From: an uncultured Lachnospiraceae bacterium
Lineage (GTDB): Bacteria; Bacillota; Clostridia; Lachnospirales; Lachnospiraceae
DNA: 64,000 nt
Direction: 5' to 3'
Assembly (NCBI GenBank): GCA_910583615.1
Contig: CAJTXP010000002.1
Coordinates: 87,811 to 151,810, forward strand
Under the pieces are notes generated by a model. That model saw only the letters and a program-made list of their open reading frames with translations, searched no databases and had not been told where the DNA came from. Positions 1 through 8,569 of this stretch are shown here, piece after piece. Positions within the stretch are counted from its first letter, which is position 1. Each line of letters starts with the position of its first letter. The position numbers and the translations under genes are program-made.

Positions 1-180
1 CCGGATGAAGCTGCCGGTGCAGGCGCTTCTGACGGTCCCTGCATGGACGACATCAACGCATCCATCTCCTCCTGCGACATGCTTCCTCCTCCGGATGAAG
101 CTGCCGGTGCAGGCGCTTCTGACGGTCCCTGCATGGACGACATCAGCGCGTCCATCTCTTCCTGCGACATGCTTCCTCCG
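1..180 (-). repeat. Two tandem 90-bp repeats inside fliY
   Basis: Bases 1-90 and 91-180 are tandem copies of a 90-bp unit with four differences, and a degenerate third partial copy starts at about 184. Each encodes a 30-residue unit containing MSQEEMDALMSSMQ followed by a PSEAPAPAAS linker. The differences inside the motif are synonymous. More copies may lie left of the window. Confidence 0.95.
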
Positions 181-845
181 CTTTCGGATGAAGCTGCCGG
201 CGCAGCTTCCTCTGCAGGCGCCGCCGCTTCTGCAGCCGCCCCTGCATCATCACCGCCAAGGCCAAACGGAGTCAGGAGACGCTTCGCAAGATCCGTTGAC
301 ATAATATTCATAAACTCACTGTTGAGTTTTTCTTCAATCTCCAGTCGGAAACGGACGACAACCATCCCCTCTTCATCCGGAAAATACTTATCCTTGAATT
401 CCTCCGGCTCCCCGATGTCGAAAGACTTGGGGGTAGAGATATTTACAGGAAAACCCAAAAACTCTGATAATGCTGTTGCTGATGCACCCATCATCTGATT
501 CATAATCTCACAGATTGCACTGATGTAGATCTCATCCATCTCAAAAGCTTCATCTGATGGAGTATCTCCCAGCAGCGTGCCGACGATGATGCGTACATCT
601 TCCTTTCGGAACATCATGACATTTTTGCCCGCCAGTCCCTCGACATAAGCAATCTCCACACCAATTGCCGGTTCCAGTTTCTTAAACTCGAACTCATCAC
701 GGCTTTGGACACGCACGACAGGCGTCGTGATATCCACCTTCGTGCCCAGCAAAGTGGAAACTGCTGTTGCCGAGGCGCCGAGACTGATGTTCATAATCTC
801 GCCTATGGCATCTATTTCCATTTCGTTAAATCTGCTAGCGCCCAT
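1..845 (-). CDS. fliY: Flagellar motor switch phosphatase FliY, C-terminus cut by window edge
   Basis: FliY is a component of the flagellar C-ring in Firmicutes and dephosphorylates CheY-P. The 281 visible residues begin MGASRFNEMEIDAIGEIMN. They hold two CheC-type active sites, one near residue 14 (GEIMNISLGA) and one near residue 106 (CEIMNQMMGA), each with the expected E-x2-N and a downstream proline. The C-terminal SpoA/FliN domain lies beyond the left edge. An Ala/Pro-rich linker then carries two exact 90-bp repeats, described separately. The ATG at 845 has AGGAG seven bases upstream. This is the last visible gene of the flagellar operon, after flgC. There is no FliM-like CheY-binding peptide at the N-terminus; a similar motif is found instead in the linker repeats. 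Identity is confident. Confidence 0.93.
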   Translation of the reverse strand, partial: MGASRFNEMEIDAIGEIMNISLGASATAVSTLLGTKVDITTPVVRVQSRDEFEFKKLEPAIGVEIAYVEGLAGKNVMMFRKEDVRIIVGTLLGDTPSDEAFEMDEIYISAICEIMNQMMGASATALSEFLGFPVNISTPKSFDIGEPEEFKDKYFPDEEGMVVVRFRLEIEEKLNSEFMNIMSTDLAKRLLTPFGLGGDDAGAAAEAAAPAEEAAPAASSESGGSMSQEEMDALMSSMQGPSEAPAPAASSGGGSMSQEEMDALMSSMQGPSEAPAPAASS

Positions 846-889
846 TTTTTAATCTCCTTTTGTCCATATTTATTCATGCAGACGGAATA

Positions 890-1339
890 TTATTTGCCAA
901 TCTCCAGCGCTTTCTGTGCCATCGCCTTGATCGCATTTAATGCTGTAATATTTGCGTCATAGGATCTGGTCGCCGACATGGCATCCACCGTCTCCTTCAG
1001 GAGATCCACATTGGGCATCTCAACAAATCCATCCTCGTTGGCATCCGGATGTCCCGGATTGTAGACCATCTTCATCTCGCGGTCATCTTCCACAATCTCA
1101 GCAACTCTCACGCCAACTCCTGCGCTGCTGATCCCTTTTCCTTTTGCAGCATTCCTGAGCGCATCCCGAAATGAGTTGGTCCCATAACTTTCAAAGACCA
1201 CGTCCTTCCTGCGATAGGCGCCCCCTTCTTCTGTCCTCGTTGTGTCAATATTGGTGATATTTTCTGAGGCAATATCCATCCTGAGTCTCTGTGCGCTGAG
1301 TCCTGAAGCACAGATATCAAAAGAACTTAAAAAAGCCAT
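890..1339 (-). CDS. flgC: Flagellar basal-body rod protein FlgC
   Basis: This 149-residue protein is a proximal rod subunit of the flagellar axial structure. The N-terminal rod signature (ASGLSAQRLRMDIASENITN) and the C-terminal NVDLLKETVDAMSATRSYDAN heptad region are both plain, and the length is normal for FlgC. AGGAGG lies just upstream of the ATG. In most Firmicutes flgC sits between flgB and fliE. Here it lies about 13 kb downstream, between cheY and fliY, and the flgB-fliE gap holds no second copy. It is probably exported by the flagellar type III apparatus, like its relatives. Confidence 0.95.
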   Translation of the reverse strand: MAFLSSFDICASGLSAQRLRMDIASENITNIDTTRTEEGGAYRRKDVVFESYGTNSFRDALRNAAKGKGISSAGVGVRVAEIVEDDREMKMVYNPGHPDANEDGFVEMPNVDLLKETVDAMSATRSYDANITALNAIKAMAQKALEIGK

Positions 1340-1358
1340 TCCACTTCCTCCTGACTGA

Positions 1359-1721
1359 TCACTGACCCAGAATCGTCTTTACTGTCTCCACAATACGTTC
1401 CTGATTAAATGGTTTTACAATAAAATCCTTTGCACCGGATTTGATCGCATCCACTACCATGCTCTCCTGGCCCATTGCCGTACACATAACGATTTTTGCA
1501 TCCGGATGATTTCCGCGAATCGCTTTTAAAGCCTGAAGCCCGTCCATATTCGGCATGGTAATATCCATGATCACCATATCCGGACTCTCTTCCTCGTACT
1601 TCTTTACCGCTTCGGCTCCATCCTGCGCCTCGACAAAATTGTCATATCCGCTGTCTGTCAGCGCCTTCTTCACCATCATTCTCATAAATGCAGCATCATC
1701 CACCAGCATAATCTTCGCCAT
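1359..1721 (-). CDS. cheY: Chemotaxis response regulator CheY
   Basis: A 120-residue single-domain receiver that carries the chemotaxis signal from CheA to the switch. The acidic pair is in MLVDDAAFMR, the phospho-acceptor Asp is in MVIMDITMPNMDG, the conserved Thr is in CTAMG and the Lys is in VKPF. There is no output domain. It follows fliM and precedes flgC in the flagellar operon, so its putative phosphatase (FliY) and its target (FliM) are co-transcribed with it. The other chemotaxis genes form a separate operon at 18987-23580. Confidence 0.96.
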   Translation of the reverse strand: MAKIMLVDDAAFMRMMVKKALTDSGYDNFVEAQDGAEAVKKYEEESPDMVIMDITMPNMDGLQALKAIRGNHPDAKIVMCTAMGQESMVVDAIKSGAKDFIVKPFNQERIVETVKTILGQ

Positions 1722-1764
1722 TGTTTTTTCCTCTCTCTCATAAAAATATTATATGTAGTCTTCT

Positions 1765-2826
1765 TTATTCAAATGCAGCTGTATCCAGTTCCTCTTCCAG
1801 CTCTTCCTCTTCGTAAAGCCTTTGATTGATCCTCACTGCCACATTCTTTTTATATATGCCCATCTTACCGGTAAACCATGCCTGCCTGCCTACAAAAAGC
1901 CGCACATCATGATCTTTGGGCTTGCTCATATCGATCACGTCCCCTTCCTTCAGATGATAGATATCATCCAGATCCAGTGCAATCGTTCCAAGCTGTCCGG
2001 TAATCGGAAGCAGGGACTCCCGGATGTTATCCAGGATCGTATCCCTGTTATCCTCGTAATCGTAGCCTCTTGCAAGATGCTTACGGCTGTCGATCGTCTG
2101 GAAGATGCTTTCCAGGAGCGTTCCCGGCATACAGATCCGGATCTTTTCCGACGCCAGTCCTGCCAGATCCACATTCAGATGAATGATTGCCACCGTTTCA
2201 TCCAGACCCACATCCTGCATCATGCTGGGATTATCCTCTATTCTCTGAGCCTTGAACTCCATGGACAGATAATTGGCAAAGCCATCCTTCAGAGCCTGAA
2301 TCAGATAGGAAAGGATTCTGCGGTACAGAGCAATCTCCACATCGGAATAACGGTAACCCGGTTTCACCTTGATGACTTCCTCTGAACCGCCAAGCATATG
2401 ATCCACCAGCGTAATGACCAGGCCAGGCGACACAAAGATCATAAGCGGGACCAGGTTTTTATTCATATCCTGAATCGAGGCATCCACCAGTGTAACCGCA
2501 TCATTCTCATTCAGAGAATTTACATATTCGTAATAACGGCGTTCCTGTACCTCCATGACCGTGATATCTGTCATGACCCTGAACAAACCGTTGATCTGAG
2601 AAGTAATGATCCGCGCATAATTTTCAAATACGCTGGTCAGTATCTTCATCTTATCTTTTGTGAATTTTCTTGGGCTGTAAAAATCGTACTTACTGTACTT
2701 GACTTCTTCTGTCACAGCCTTTTCTTTTTTTACCTCTTTTTCCGTCTCTTCAGGGGCGCTGTCTCCGCCGGAGCTCATGGACTTCAAAAGGGCGTCAATC
2801 TGACTTTGGGACAATACATCTGCCAT
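1765..2826 (-). CDS. fliM: Flagellar motor switch protein FliM
   Basis: FliM forms the middle of the C-ring and binds CheY-P to reverse rotation. The 353 residues start MADVLSQSQIDALLKSM, the canonical CheY-P-binding peptide. An acidic/Lys-rich linker follows, then the CheC-like middle domain (DFYSPRKFTKDKMKIL onward) and a C-terminal SpoA domain ending in an acidic tail. Length is typical. It is preceded by motB with a 25-base gap and no fliL. The ribosome site AAGGTGG precedes the ATG. Confidence 0.97.
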   Translation of the reverse strand: MADVLSQSQIDALLKSMSSGGDSAPEETEKEVKKEKAVTEEVKYSKYDFYSPRKFTKDKMKILTSVFENYARIITSQINGLFRVMTDITVMEVQERRYYEYVNSLNENDAVTLVDASIQDMNKNLVPLMIFVSPGLVITLVDHMLGGSEEVIKVKPGYRYSDVEIALYRRILSYLIQALKDGFANYLSMEFKAQRIEDNPSMMQDVGLDETVAIIHLNVDLAGLASEKIRICMPGTLLESIFQTIDSRKHLARGYDYEDNRDTILDNIRESLLPITGQLGTIALDLDDIYHLKEGDVIDMSKPKDHDVRLFVGRQAWFTGKMGIYKKNVAVRINQRLYEEEELEEELDTAAFE

Positions 2827-2851
2827 CTAAAAAGCCACCTTTTCTTCATAG

Positions 2852-3784
2852 TTATTCTGCTGTAGTATCTTCAGCAGCATCCTGAACAGGCTCTGCTGAA
2901 TCATCCGGAGGATTGATCTCCTCCTCTGGAACTGCACTGGCGGCTCCTTCAGAAGTTGCACCTACTGTATCAAAGGCTTCTCCGCCTGTCACCAGTACAG
3001 AACCCGCATTGATACTGTTCGTAAGTTCATCATAGTAATCATTCATGGATTTGATATCTGCATCGCTGTCTATAATCACGAATTCCACCCGTCGGTTCTT
3101 TGCCCTGCCTTCACTGGTATCATTTTCACTCACCGAGCGATACTGTCCGTAACTTAAGCCGACCAGCTTGCTGGGATCAATGATATCCTTATTCTGAATG
3201 TAGGCTGCCACCTCTGCTGACCTCATGGCCGACAATACCCGATCCGTCCGGGCATTGTTTGCCCGATCCGCCCTCGCCTGCGCCGTATGTCCCATGATAT
3301 TGATCTGCGCTATACTGTTTTCGTATTGCTGCACTACGTTACAGAGGACATCCAGAACCATCACTGCTTCATCGGTCAGATCAGACCGGTCTCCTTCAAA
3401 GAACGTCTGATTTTCAAATACAAGAAATGTATAACCATCTTCTCTGGATATGCTCACTCCTTCGACACCGGCGGAGGAAAGCGCCTCCATCAGAGCAATA
3501 TACAGTTCTTCCGGATTATCCGGATCGGAAACCGATTCATCAAACTCCATATTTCCTGACACGTCATATTCTGCTTCCGAAATATCCTGATTAATCGCAA
3601 TCTGTTCCGTATCGCCGGAACTGGGGAAAATACTTTTCACAAAAACTTCCCATTTCTGCTGGTCCAGACTGGACATGGAATACAGCATAACGAAGAAACA
3701 CAAGAGCAGCGTAACCATGTCGCCATATGTGTCCATCCAGCTTCCGCAGTCTTCACCGCCTCCGCCTTTTTTTCGCCTGCTCAT
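2852..3784 (-). CDS. motB: Flagellar stator protein MotB
   Basis: MotB anchors the stator to peptidoglycan and carries the proton- or sodium-binding Asp. One transmembrane helix (about residues 22-40, GDMVTLLLCFFVMLYSMSS) has Asp22 at its cytoplasmic start. Residues about 125-230 are an OmpA-like peptidoglycan-binding domain (NIMGHTAQ, NARTDRVLSAMRSAEV). After it comes a Glu/Ala/Pro-rich tail of about 70 residues that is longer than usual. The start codon overlaps the motA stop by four bases (ATGA), so the two are translationally coupled. Confidence 0.95.
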   Translation of the reverse strand: MSRRKKGGGGEDCGSWMDTYGDMVTLLLCFFVMLYSMSSLDQQKWEVFVKSIFPSSGDTEQIAINQDISEAEYDVSGNMEFDESVSDPDNPEELYIALMEALSSAGVEGVSISREDGYTFLVFENQTFFEGDRSDLTDEAVMVLDVLCNVVQQYENSIAQINIMGHTAQARADRANNARTDRVLSAMRSAEVAAYIQNKDIIDPSKLVGLSYGQYRSVSENDTSEGRAKNRRVEFVIIDSDADIKSMNDYYDELTNSINAGSVLVTGGEAFDTVGATSEGAASAVPEEEINPPDDSAEPVQDAAEDTTAE

Positions 3785-4602
3785 GCCGCTCCGCCCCCTT
3801 CACTGCTGCTGGAAGCGTCTCCTGCTTTCAGAAGAAGCTTCTTCTGCTGCGACTGCTTCAGACAGGACAGAAGGTGCTCACGCAGAAACTTCGGATTCTC
3901 ACCTGCCTGAATCCCCATAATTCCTTCGATGACTGTCATACAGTATAATTCCTCTTCTGCCTGACGGACACGAAGCTTTTTCGCAATTGGCTGGAAAAAA
4001 AGATTCGCAAACAAACTGCCGTAGAAAGTGGTAATCAGAGCCACACTCATATCCTGTCCTAATGTACTGGCTCCGCCGCCGCCTTCCAAATCCATGCCCT
4101 TTAACATATTGATCAAACCGATCAGCGTACCTACCATACCAAATGCCGGGCAATAGGACGAAGCCTTTTCATAGATACCTGCGGCCTCATCATGTCTGGC
4201 AATCATATCATCCATCTGCTTTTCCAGCATACTGCGTACTTTATCCGGGTCATTCGCATCCACAATCATCAGTACGCTCTGTTTTAAAAAAGGGTCTTTG
4301 ATTTCCTCTGCTTTTTCCTCAAGCGCCAGCAGACCGCTCTGCCTTGCCAGCATCGCCAGATCCACCAGCTCATCCACCAGCTTTGGAATCGCAAATTTCT
4401 TTCCTCTGGTCAGCACCATCAGATGCTTTGGTATATCTTTCAGTATCCGCAACGGATAACTTGCCAGCACTGCCGCAATCGTTCCTCCCAGCACGATTAC
4501 CAAACTCTGCGGGTCCATAAAATTGCCAAGTTTTGAAGTCCCGATTCCCCAAACAACAAGTGCCATACCGATCACTATACCAAGAAGTGTCGTTACATCC
4601 AT
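3781..4602 (-). CDS. motA: Flagellar stator protein MotA
   Basis: The 273-residue MotA forms the stator ring around MotB. It has four hydrophobic helices: two near the N-terminus (LLGIVIGMALVVWGIG, SLVIVLGGTIAAVLAS) and two after the cytoplasmic loop (AFGMVGTLIGLINML, MSVALITTFYGSLFANLFF). The conserved Pro at PAFGMVGT, next to the ion path, is present. AAGGAGGAG precedes the ATG. It follows flbD, as in many clostridial flagellar operons. Confidence 0.96.
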   Translation of the reverse strand: MDVTTLLGIVIGMALVVWGIGTSKLGNFMDPQSLVIVLGGTIAAVLASYPLRILKDIPKHLMVLTRGKKFAIPKLVDELVDLAMLARQSGLLALEEKAEEIKDPFLKQSVLMIVDANDPDKVRSMLEKQMDDMIARHDEAAGIYEKASSYCPAFGMVGTLIGLINMLKGMDLEGGGGASTLGQDMSVALITTFYGSLFANLFFQPIAKKLRVRQAEEELYCMTVIEGIMGIQAGENPKFLREHLLSCLKQSQQKKLLLKAGDASSSSEGGGAA

Positions 4603-4635
4603 TTCTTCTCCTCCTTGCCTTCTGTCGGCAATCCG

Positions 4636-4836
4636 TTATTTATCTCTGCCATCCGGCGCAATACAGCTGTGGTAGAATGTCCTCAACTGCTCCACCACGG
4701 ATTCTGCCGTATCCTTTACCAGATAGTAATAGCCGTTCATCATTTTGATCTTTGTCTCCGGAATGGTTTCCATAGACTCGATCTGCAGTACATTCAAATA
4801 AAGTACCTCTCCGCTTAACCGCGTTACCCTGATCAT
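4636..4836 (-). CDS. flbD: FlbD-family flagellar protein
   Basis: A 66-residue FlbD-family protein starting MIRVTRLSGEVLYLNVLQIE, found next to motA in Firmicutes and spirochaetes; its exact role is not established. The start at 4836 is chosen because family members begin here and because TAGGAGAGAG lies immediately upstream. The same frame stays open to an ATG at 4980 that overlaps the flgE stop (TAATG). That would add a basic 48-residue N-terminal extension (MARRGRRSADQKIMD...), which is discussed in the findings. Confidence 0.88.
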   Translation of the reverse strand: MIRVTRLSGEVLYLNVLQIESMETIPETKIKMMNGYYYLVKDTAESVVEQLRTFYHSCIAPDGRDK

Positions 4837-4979
4837 CTCTCTCCTACCACCTTCCGTACTCCATGCAGGCACAGAGCCATAGGAGGAGGGGTTCTCCTCC
4901 TTATGGATCCTTGCCATGCGGGCCTCCCGGGCCCTGTCCATGATTTTCTGGTCGGCGCTGCGTCTACCCCGCCGTGCCA

Positions 4980-5966
4980 TTAACGTTTCATGTTGATGAG
5001 GTCTGAAAGAATCTCATCGCTGACCGTGATGATCTTACTGTTGGCCTGGAAACCTCTCTCCGCCATGATCATCTCCGAAAACTCTACCGCCATATCCACG
5101 TTGGATGCTTCCAGGTAGCCCGGCATGAGGGATGCACGGTTGGAACCGGGAACATCTGCACTACAGGTACCAGTATTGTCGTTTTCAGACGCTTTGTAAT
5201 AATTGCTTCCGTCTTTGGTCAGACCTTCCTGATTCTGGAAAGTAATAATTGCTACTGTACCGATCGTAAAGACACCGCTCTTTGTCTCTCCATTTTCCTC
5301 ATAGGTCAGTGTTGCCTCTATATTACCTGCCTTATTGATTTTAATGCTGGTACACTCAAGCGCATTTGCCGGATTCCCATCATCTACAAATGTCGGGTAG
5401 CCTGCAGCATTCCCTGGCACAGTCTGAGGAATACGCAACGCCTCCAGATCTCTGTTTCCATTGGGAGTTGCCACTGGATCATTCGCCTGGGTATTCCGGT
5501 AACCATACACAAAATTACCATTACCATCAACAATATATCCATTACTGTCTACCTTAAACTGACCAACCCGGGTATAATCATAATTCGCCTTTTTAATTGC
5601 AGCTGTATCATTGGCAGCAAGTCCGTTTGTTTGTATCTTACCGTCTTTTGTTGCTTTTGTCACAAAAAAACCATTTCCATCGATCGTCGCCGAAAACCCT
5701 CCTACATAGGTCGGCGTACTGGCTGTCATGTCAATAGAAATCGTCCCCATCAGAGAACCATAACCGTACTGTGCTGCATTAACACCGCCCGAATCTGCAG
5801 TACCGTTCGTCGATGCATTCGCTGACTGGTACATGGTATCCTTAAAGGTATAACTCTGCGATTTATAACCAACTGTATTCACGTTGGCAATATTATGACC
5901 GATGACATCCAGTTTGTTCTGATGAGCCCGAAGGCCGGAAACGGCTGAATCCATTGCTCTTAACAT
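4980..5966 (-). CDS. flgE: Flagellar hook protein FlgE
   Basis: The 328-residue hook subunit has the N-terminal rod/hook signature (SAVSGLRAHQNKLDVIGHNI) and the C-terminal heptad region (NVDMAVEFSEMIMAERGFQA). The central D1/D2 part includes SATIDGNGFFV. It is somewhat shorter than enterobacterial FlgE, as expected for clostridia. It follows flgD and the small operon protein and precedes flbD. It is exported by the flagellar type III system and polymerises on the rod with the help of FlgD. Confidence 0.94.
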   Translation of the reverse strand: MLRAMDSAVSGLRAHQNKLDVIGHNIANVNTVGYKSQSYTFKDTMYQSANASTNGTADSGGVNAAQYGYGSLMGTISIDMTASTPTYVGGFSATIDGNGFFVTKATKDGKIQTNGLAANDTAAIKKANYDYTRVGQFKVDSNGYIVDGNGNFVYGYRNTQANDPVATPNGNRDLEALRIPQTVPGNAAGYPTFVDDGNPANALECTSIKINKAGNIEATLTYEENGETKSGVFTIGTVAIITFQNQEGLTKDGSNYYKASENDNTGTCSADVPGSNRASLMPGYLEASNVDMAVEFSEMIMAERGFQANSKIITVSDEILSDLINMKR

Positions 5967-6102
5967 ATTTCATTAATTCCTTTCTATTCATCATGTTCTG
6001 CGGCGGCCTGTTAGATTCCCAGGCTTCCGCCGTTTTTCTTCCGTCCATCCGTCCGCCTGTCAATCAGACAGGCAGACAAAAGCATCCTCATCCGAGGGCC
6101 TG

Positions 6103-6483
6103 CTACATCAGGACGGCACTGTCAATATTGGTAAACACACGTTCTCTCATGTCGCTCTGAGACATGGTAGTAACGACAGTATTGTTGGGTACATTCACAA
6201 TGAACACTCCCTGAGTTCCGATCACAGCAACATCTTTGGCTCCTTTTCTTCTGGCTCCTTCGACCGCATGTTCCAGATTACTCATCAGCTGACTGTCCAT
6301 GGCAATTCCCCGTTCATTCATACGTTTCGTGGCATGTTTGGAAAAATTCAGGCCTTCCCTGGCACTCTCCTGGAGCAGTTTTTCAAATGACACCTGGTTT
6401 CCACCGACTCCGGCCGTATTTGTATTCCTGCCGGTGACGCCGGCGCGCCCATTTTCCAAACGCTGAACTCCGTTCATCTCCAT
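6103..6483 (-). CDS. Flagellar operon protein (TIGR02530-like)
   Basis: A 126-residue soluble protein starting MEMNGVQRLENGRAG. It matches the small flagellar operon family found between flgD and flgE in Firmicutes: FSKHATKRMNERGI in the middle and AVIGTQGVFIVNVPNNTVVT near the end. The start at 6483 has AAAGGAA upstream; a longer open frame to 6531 lacks a ribosome site. The function of the family is unproven. Its position suggests a role in hook assembly. Confidence 0.85.
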   Translation of the reverse strand: MEMNGVQRLENGRAGVTGRNTNTAGVGGNQVSFEKLLQESAREGLNFSKHATKRMNERGIAMDSQLMSNLEHAVEGARRKGAKDVAVIGTQGVFIVNVPNNTVVTTMSQSDMRERVFTNIDSAVLM

Positions 6484-6540
6484 ATGTATTCCTTTCTTCC
6501 AAAAACCTCTGTCCGTCTGCAGATCATGCAACTCGAACGA

Positions 6541-7233
6541 TCACTTTTTTCCTTCCTGATCTGTGACACCCGCTGCTGCAGCTGCACCTTCTTCGACTCC
6601 TTCGGTCACATCCGCCGGATCTTTTGTACCTTCCGTTCCTCCAGTCACATCTGTCGGATCCTTCGCTCCATCAGTTCCTTCCGTTGTGCTTCCGGACTCT
6701 CCAGAACCTTCGGTATCGCCTTCGACTTTATCCGAATCTCCCAGATCCTCTCCAGAACTGTCTCCTTTGTCAGCATACGGATCCGGAATACGTCCTACAC
6801 CCACCAGATAAGACATCACATACTCTTTGGTGTCTCCTTCCAGTTTGAATGTGGGATTGCCGTTTACAAAACTTACATACTCCACCTTTCCGTATTTAAC
6901 GCCTGTAGGAATCTCTACGCCTCCTGCCTCTTTTGTAACCATTACGGTTACTTCCTGACCCAGCAGACTTCCTGCATATGTCTGTGTCGTGGTTGCCGTA
7001 GCAGCTTCCATGGAGCTGGTCATCGCATCCATCGCCTGCATCATACCCATCTGCACCATCTGTGCCATCATTTCACTGTTATCCATGGGATTTGTTACAT
7101 CCTGATTCTGAAGCTGCGCTGCCAGAAGCTGAAAATAATCCGTCATGGTCAGTGTATTCTTATCATTGGCCTCAACTGTATAGTTCTGATAGTTATATGC
7201 ATCTGTAGTTCCACTGACTGTAATACCTGCCAT
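6541..7233 (-). CDS. flgD: Flagellar hook capping protein FlgD
   Basis: FlgD caps the growing hook. The conserved region is near residues 28-70 (MTDYFQLLAAQLQNQDVTNP, then NSEMMAQMVQMG). It is followed by a Tudor/FnIII-like part and a low-complexity Asp/Gly/Ser/Thr tail with KDPTDVTGG and KDPADVTEG near-repeats. The ATG at 7233 has TAGGAGAGAG upstream; a GTG two codons earlier is less likely. The 230 residues include about 75 of acidic tail, which is unusual compared with shorter homologues. Confidence 0.9.
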   Translation of the reverse strand: MAGITVSGTTDAYNYQNYTVEANDKNTLTMTDYFQLLAAQLQNQDVTNPMDNSEMMAQMVQMGMMQAMDAMTSSMEAATATTTQTYAGSLLGQEVTVMVTKEAGGVEIPTGVKYGKVEYVSFVNGNPTFKLEGDTKEYVMSYLVGVGRIPDPYADKGDSSGEDLGDSDKVEGDTEGSGESGSTTEGTDGAKDPTDVTGGTEGTKDPADVTEGVEEGAAAAAGVTDQEGKK

Positions 7234-7266
7234 TTTCACTCTCTCCTAAAACTGTTCTGTAACTGC

Positions 7267-8493
7267 CTACACAAGTCCCAGACGAAGCTGCTGCATAAAA
7301 GAATCCGTCTGCGGCTGCTCCTCATGCCTGTGCTGCTGCCTCTCCTGCTGCTGTCCTCCATGACTCTGCCGTTCCTGAGCCTCTTCTCCCGGCTCCTTCT
7401 GCGGCTGCTCCGTATAGATCACCGTCTCTTCTCCGGTATGATCTTTCAGGATCGTTGCAATCTCCGACGCTTTCTGGCTTAAAAGCTCCAGCGTCTTTGG
7501 ATTGGATGCCATCACGGATACCACGGTTTTTCCTGCTTCATACTCCAGCCGGATCGTCAGTTTCCCAAGGGATACAGGTTCCAGTTCCACCGTCAGAACC
7601 TGACCGTTTCCAGCTTTTCCTGCGGTCAGTGCCTTTCCAAGTTCCTGAGGCAGTTCTTCTACGGTTGATCTTACCGTTTTTTCTCCCTCCTGGAATTCCG
7701 GCTGCGGCACATTCCGAACATTTTCAGCATGTACCGGAGCATCTGACTGCTGCATGGATGCTGTCTGACTTACCTCCCCGCCTGTCAGGCGGCTCTGAAA
7801 CGGTTCTTCTTCATCCGGAACCGTCTCCCGTTTTTCTGCGGCCGACGCCTGCATGTTCTGCGGACGCTGTCCTGTCACGGATGCTTCCTGATGATCCTCT
7901 TGGGGAAGCGGCGCCACATGTTCCGGAGCCTCAGATTCCACCAAACCTGTCTTGAGCTCTGCATCAGCAACATCTGTCTTTGCCGCTTTTGCAGATTCCG
8001 GTTTCATCTCCGGTTTTATGGACCCAGGCTTTACGGGCTGTGCTTCCGGCAACACAGATGCTTCCATTGAAAGCTCTCCGGTTTCCTGAACTGCTTCCAT
8101 AGTCGTGCCATCCGTCAACTCCGGCATAGCATCTGCCGTAATCTGCTGATCCGTAACGGCCGGTTCTGCAATCTGGATCACTGCCTGCTGAAGGATACTC
8201 TGTTGAAGTTCCATCTGCGTCAGATCCGGAAGCATTTCCTGTCCGTCTGTTTCCTCCACCTGCTCTTCCACAGCTTCTTCCGGCTGCTTTTCCTCCGGTT
8301 TTTCCGCATCTTTCACGTCTTTCGTATCTTTGGCGTTTTCTGCTTTTTCCGGAAGTCCGGTTGGCTCGTTCTGCTGCTGTAAAAGCCTGATGAAATCATC
8401 TTTCGTATCCTGAACACGGTTCCGTGCCTGACGCGGTATGGCCGATGACGCCGGCATACCGGACTGCGCCTGCATGTTCATGATCTTCTCCAT
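7267..8493 (-). CDS. fliK: Flagellar hook-length control protein FliK
   Basis: A 408-residue protein with a long Gln/Glu/Pro-rich N-terminal ruler region. The C-terminal Flg_hook domain spans about residues 295-370 (LTVELEPVSLGKLTIRLEYE, then KTLELLSQKASEIATIL). The tail is Gln/His-rich. This architecture is typical of FliK, which measures the hook and switches export specificity. It lies between fliJ and flgD, as expected. GAAAGGAGGAAGAG precedes the ATG. Confidence 0.92.
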   Translation of the reverse strand: MEKIMNMQAQSGMPASSAIPRQARNRVQDTKDDFIRLLQQQNEPTGLPEKAENAKDTKDVKDAEKPEEKQPEEAVEEQVEETDGQEMLPDLTQMELQQSILQQAVIQIAEPAVTDQQITADAMPELTDGTTMEAVQETGELSMEASVLPEAQPVKPGSIKPEMKPESAKAAKTDVADAELKTGLVESEAPEHVAPLPQEDHQEASVTGQRPQNMQASAAEKRETVPDEEEPFQSRLTGGEVSQTASMQQSDAPVHAENVRNVPQPEFQEGEKTVRSTVEELPQELGKALTAGKAGNGQVLTVELEPVSLGKLTIRLEYEAGKTVVSVMASNPKTLELLSQKASEIATILKDHTGEETVIYTEQPQKEPGEEAQERQSHGGQQQERQQHRHEEQPQTDSFMQQLRLGLV

Positions 8494-8569
8494 TCTCTTC
8501 CTCCTTTCTTTTTTGTTCTATTTATTTATAATCAACAGTTAAAAAACTGTGATTATCCATTTTTATGTA

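Noticed and set aside
1..180. The fliY repeats as an assembly duplication
   Set aside because: The copies differ at four positions and have silent changes in the motif, so they are probably real.
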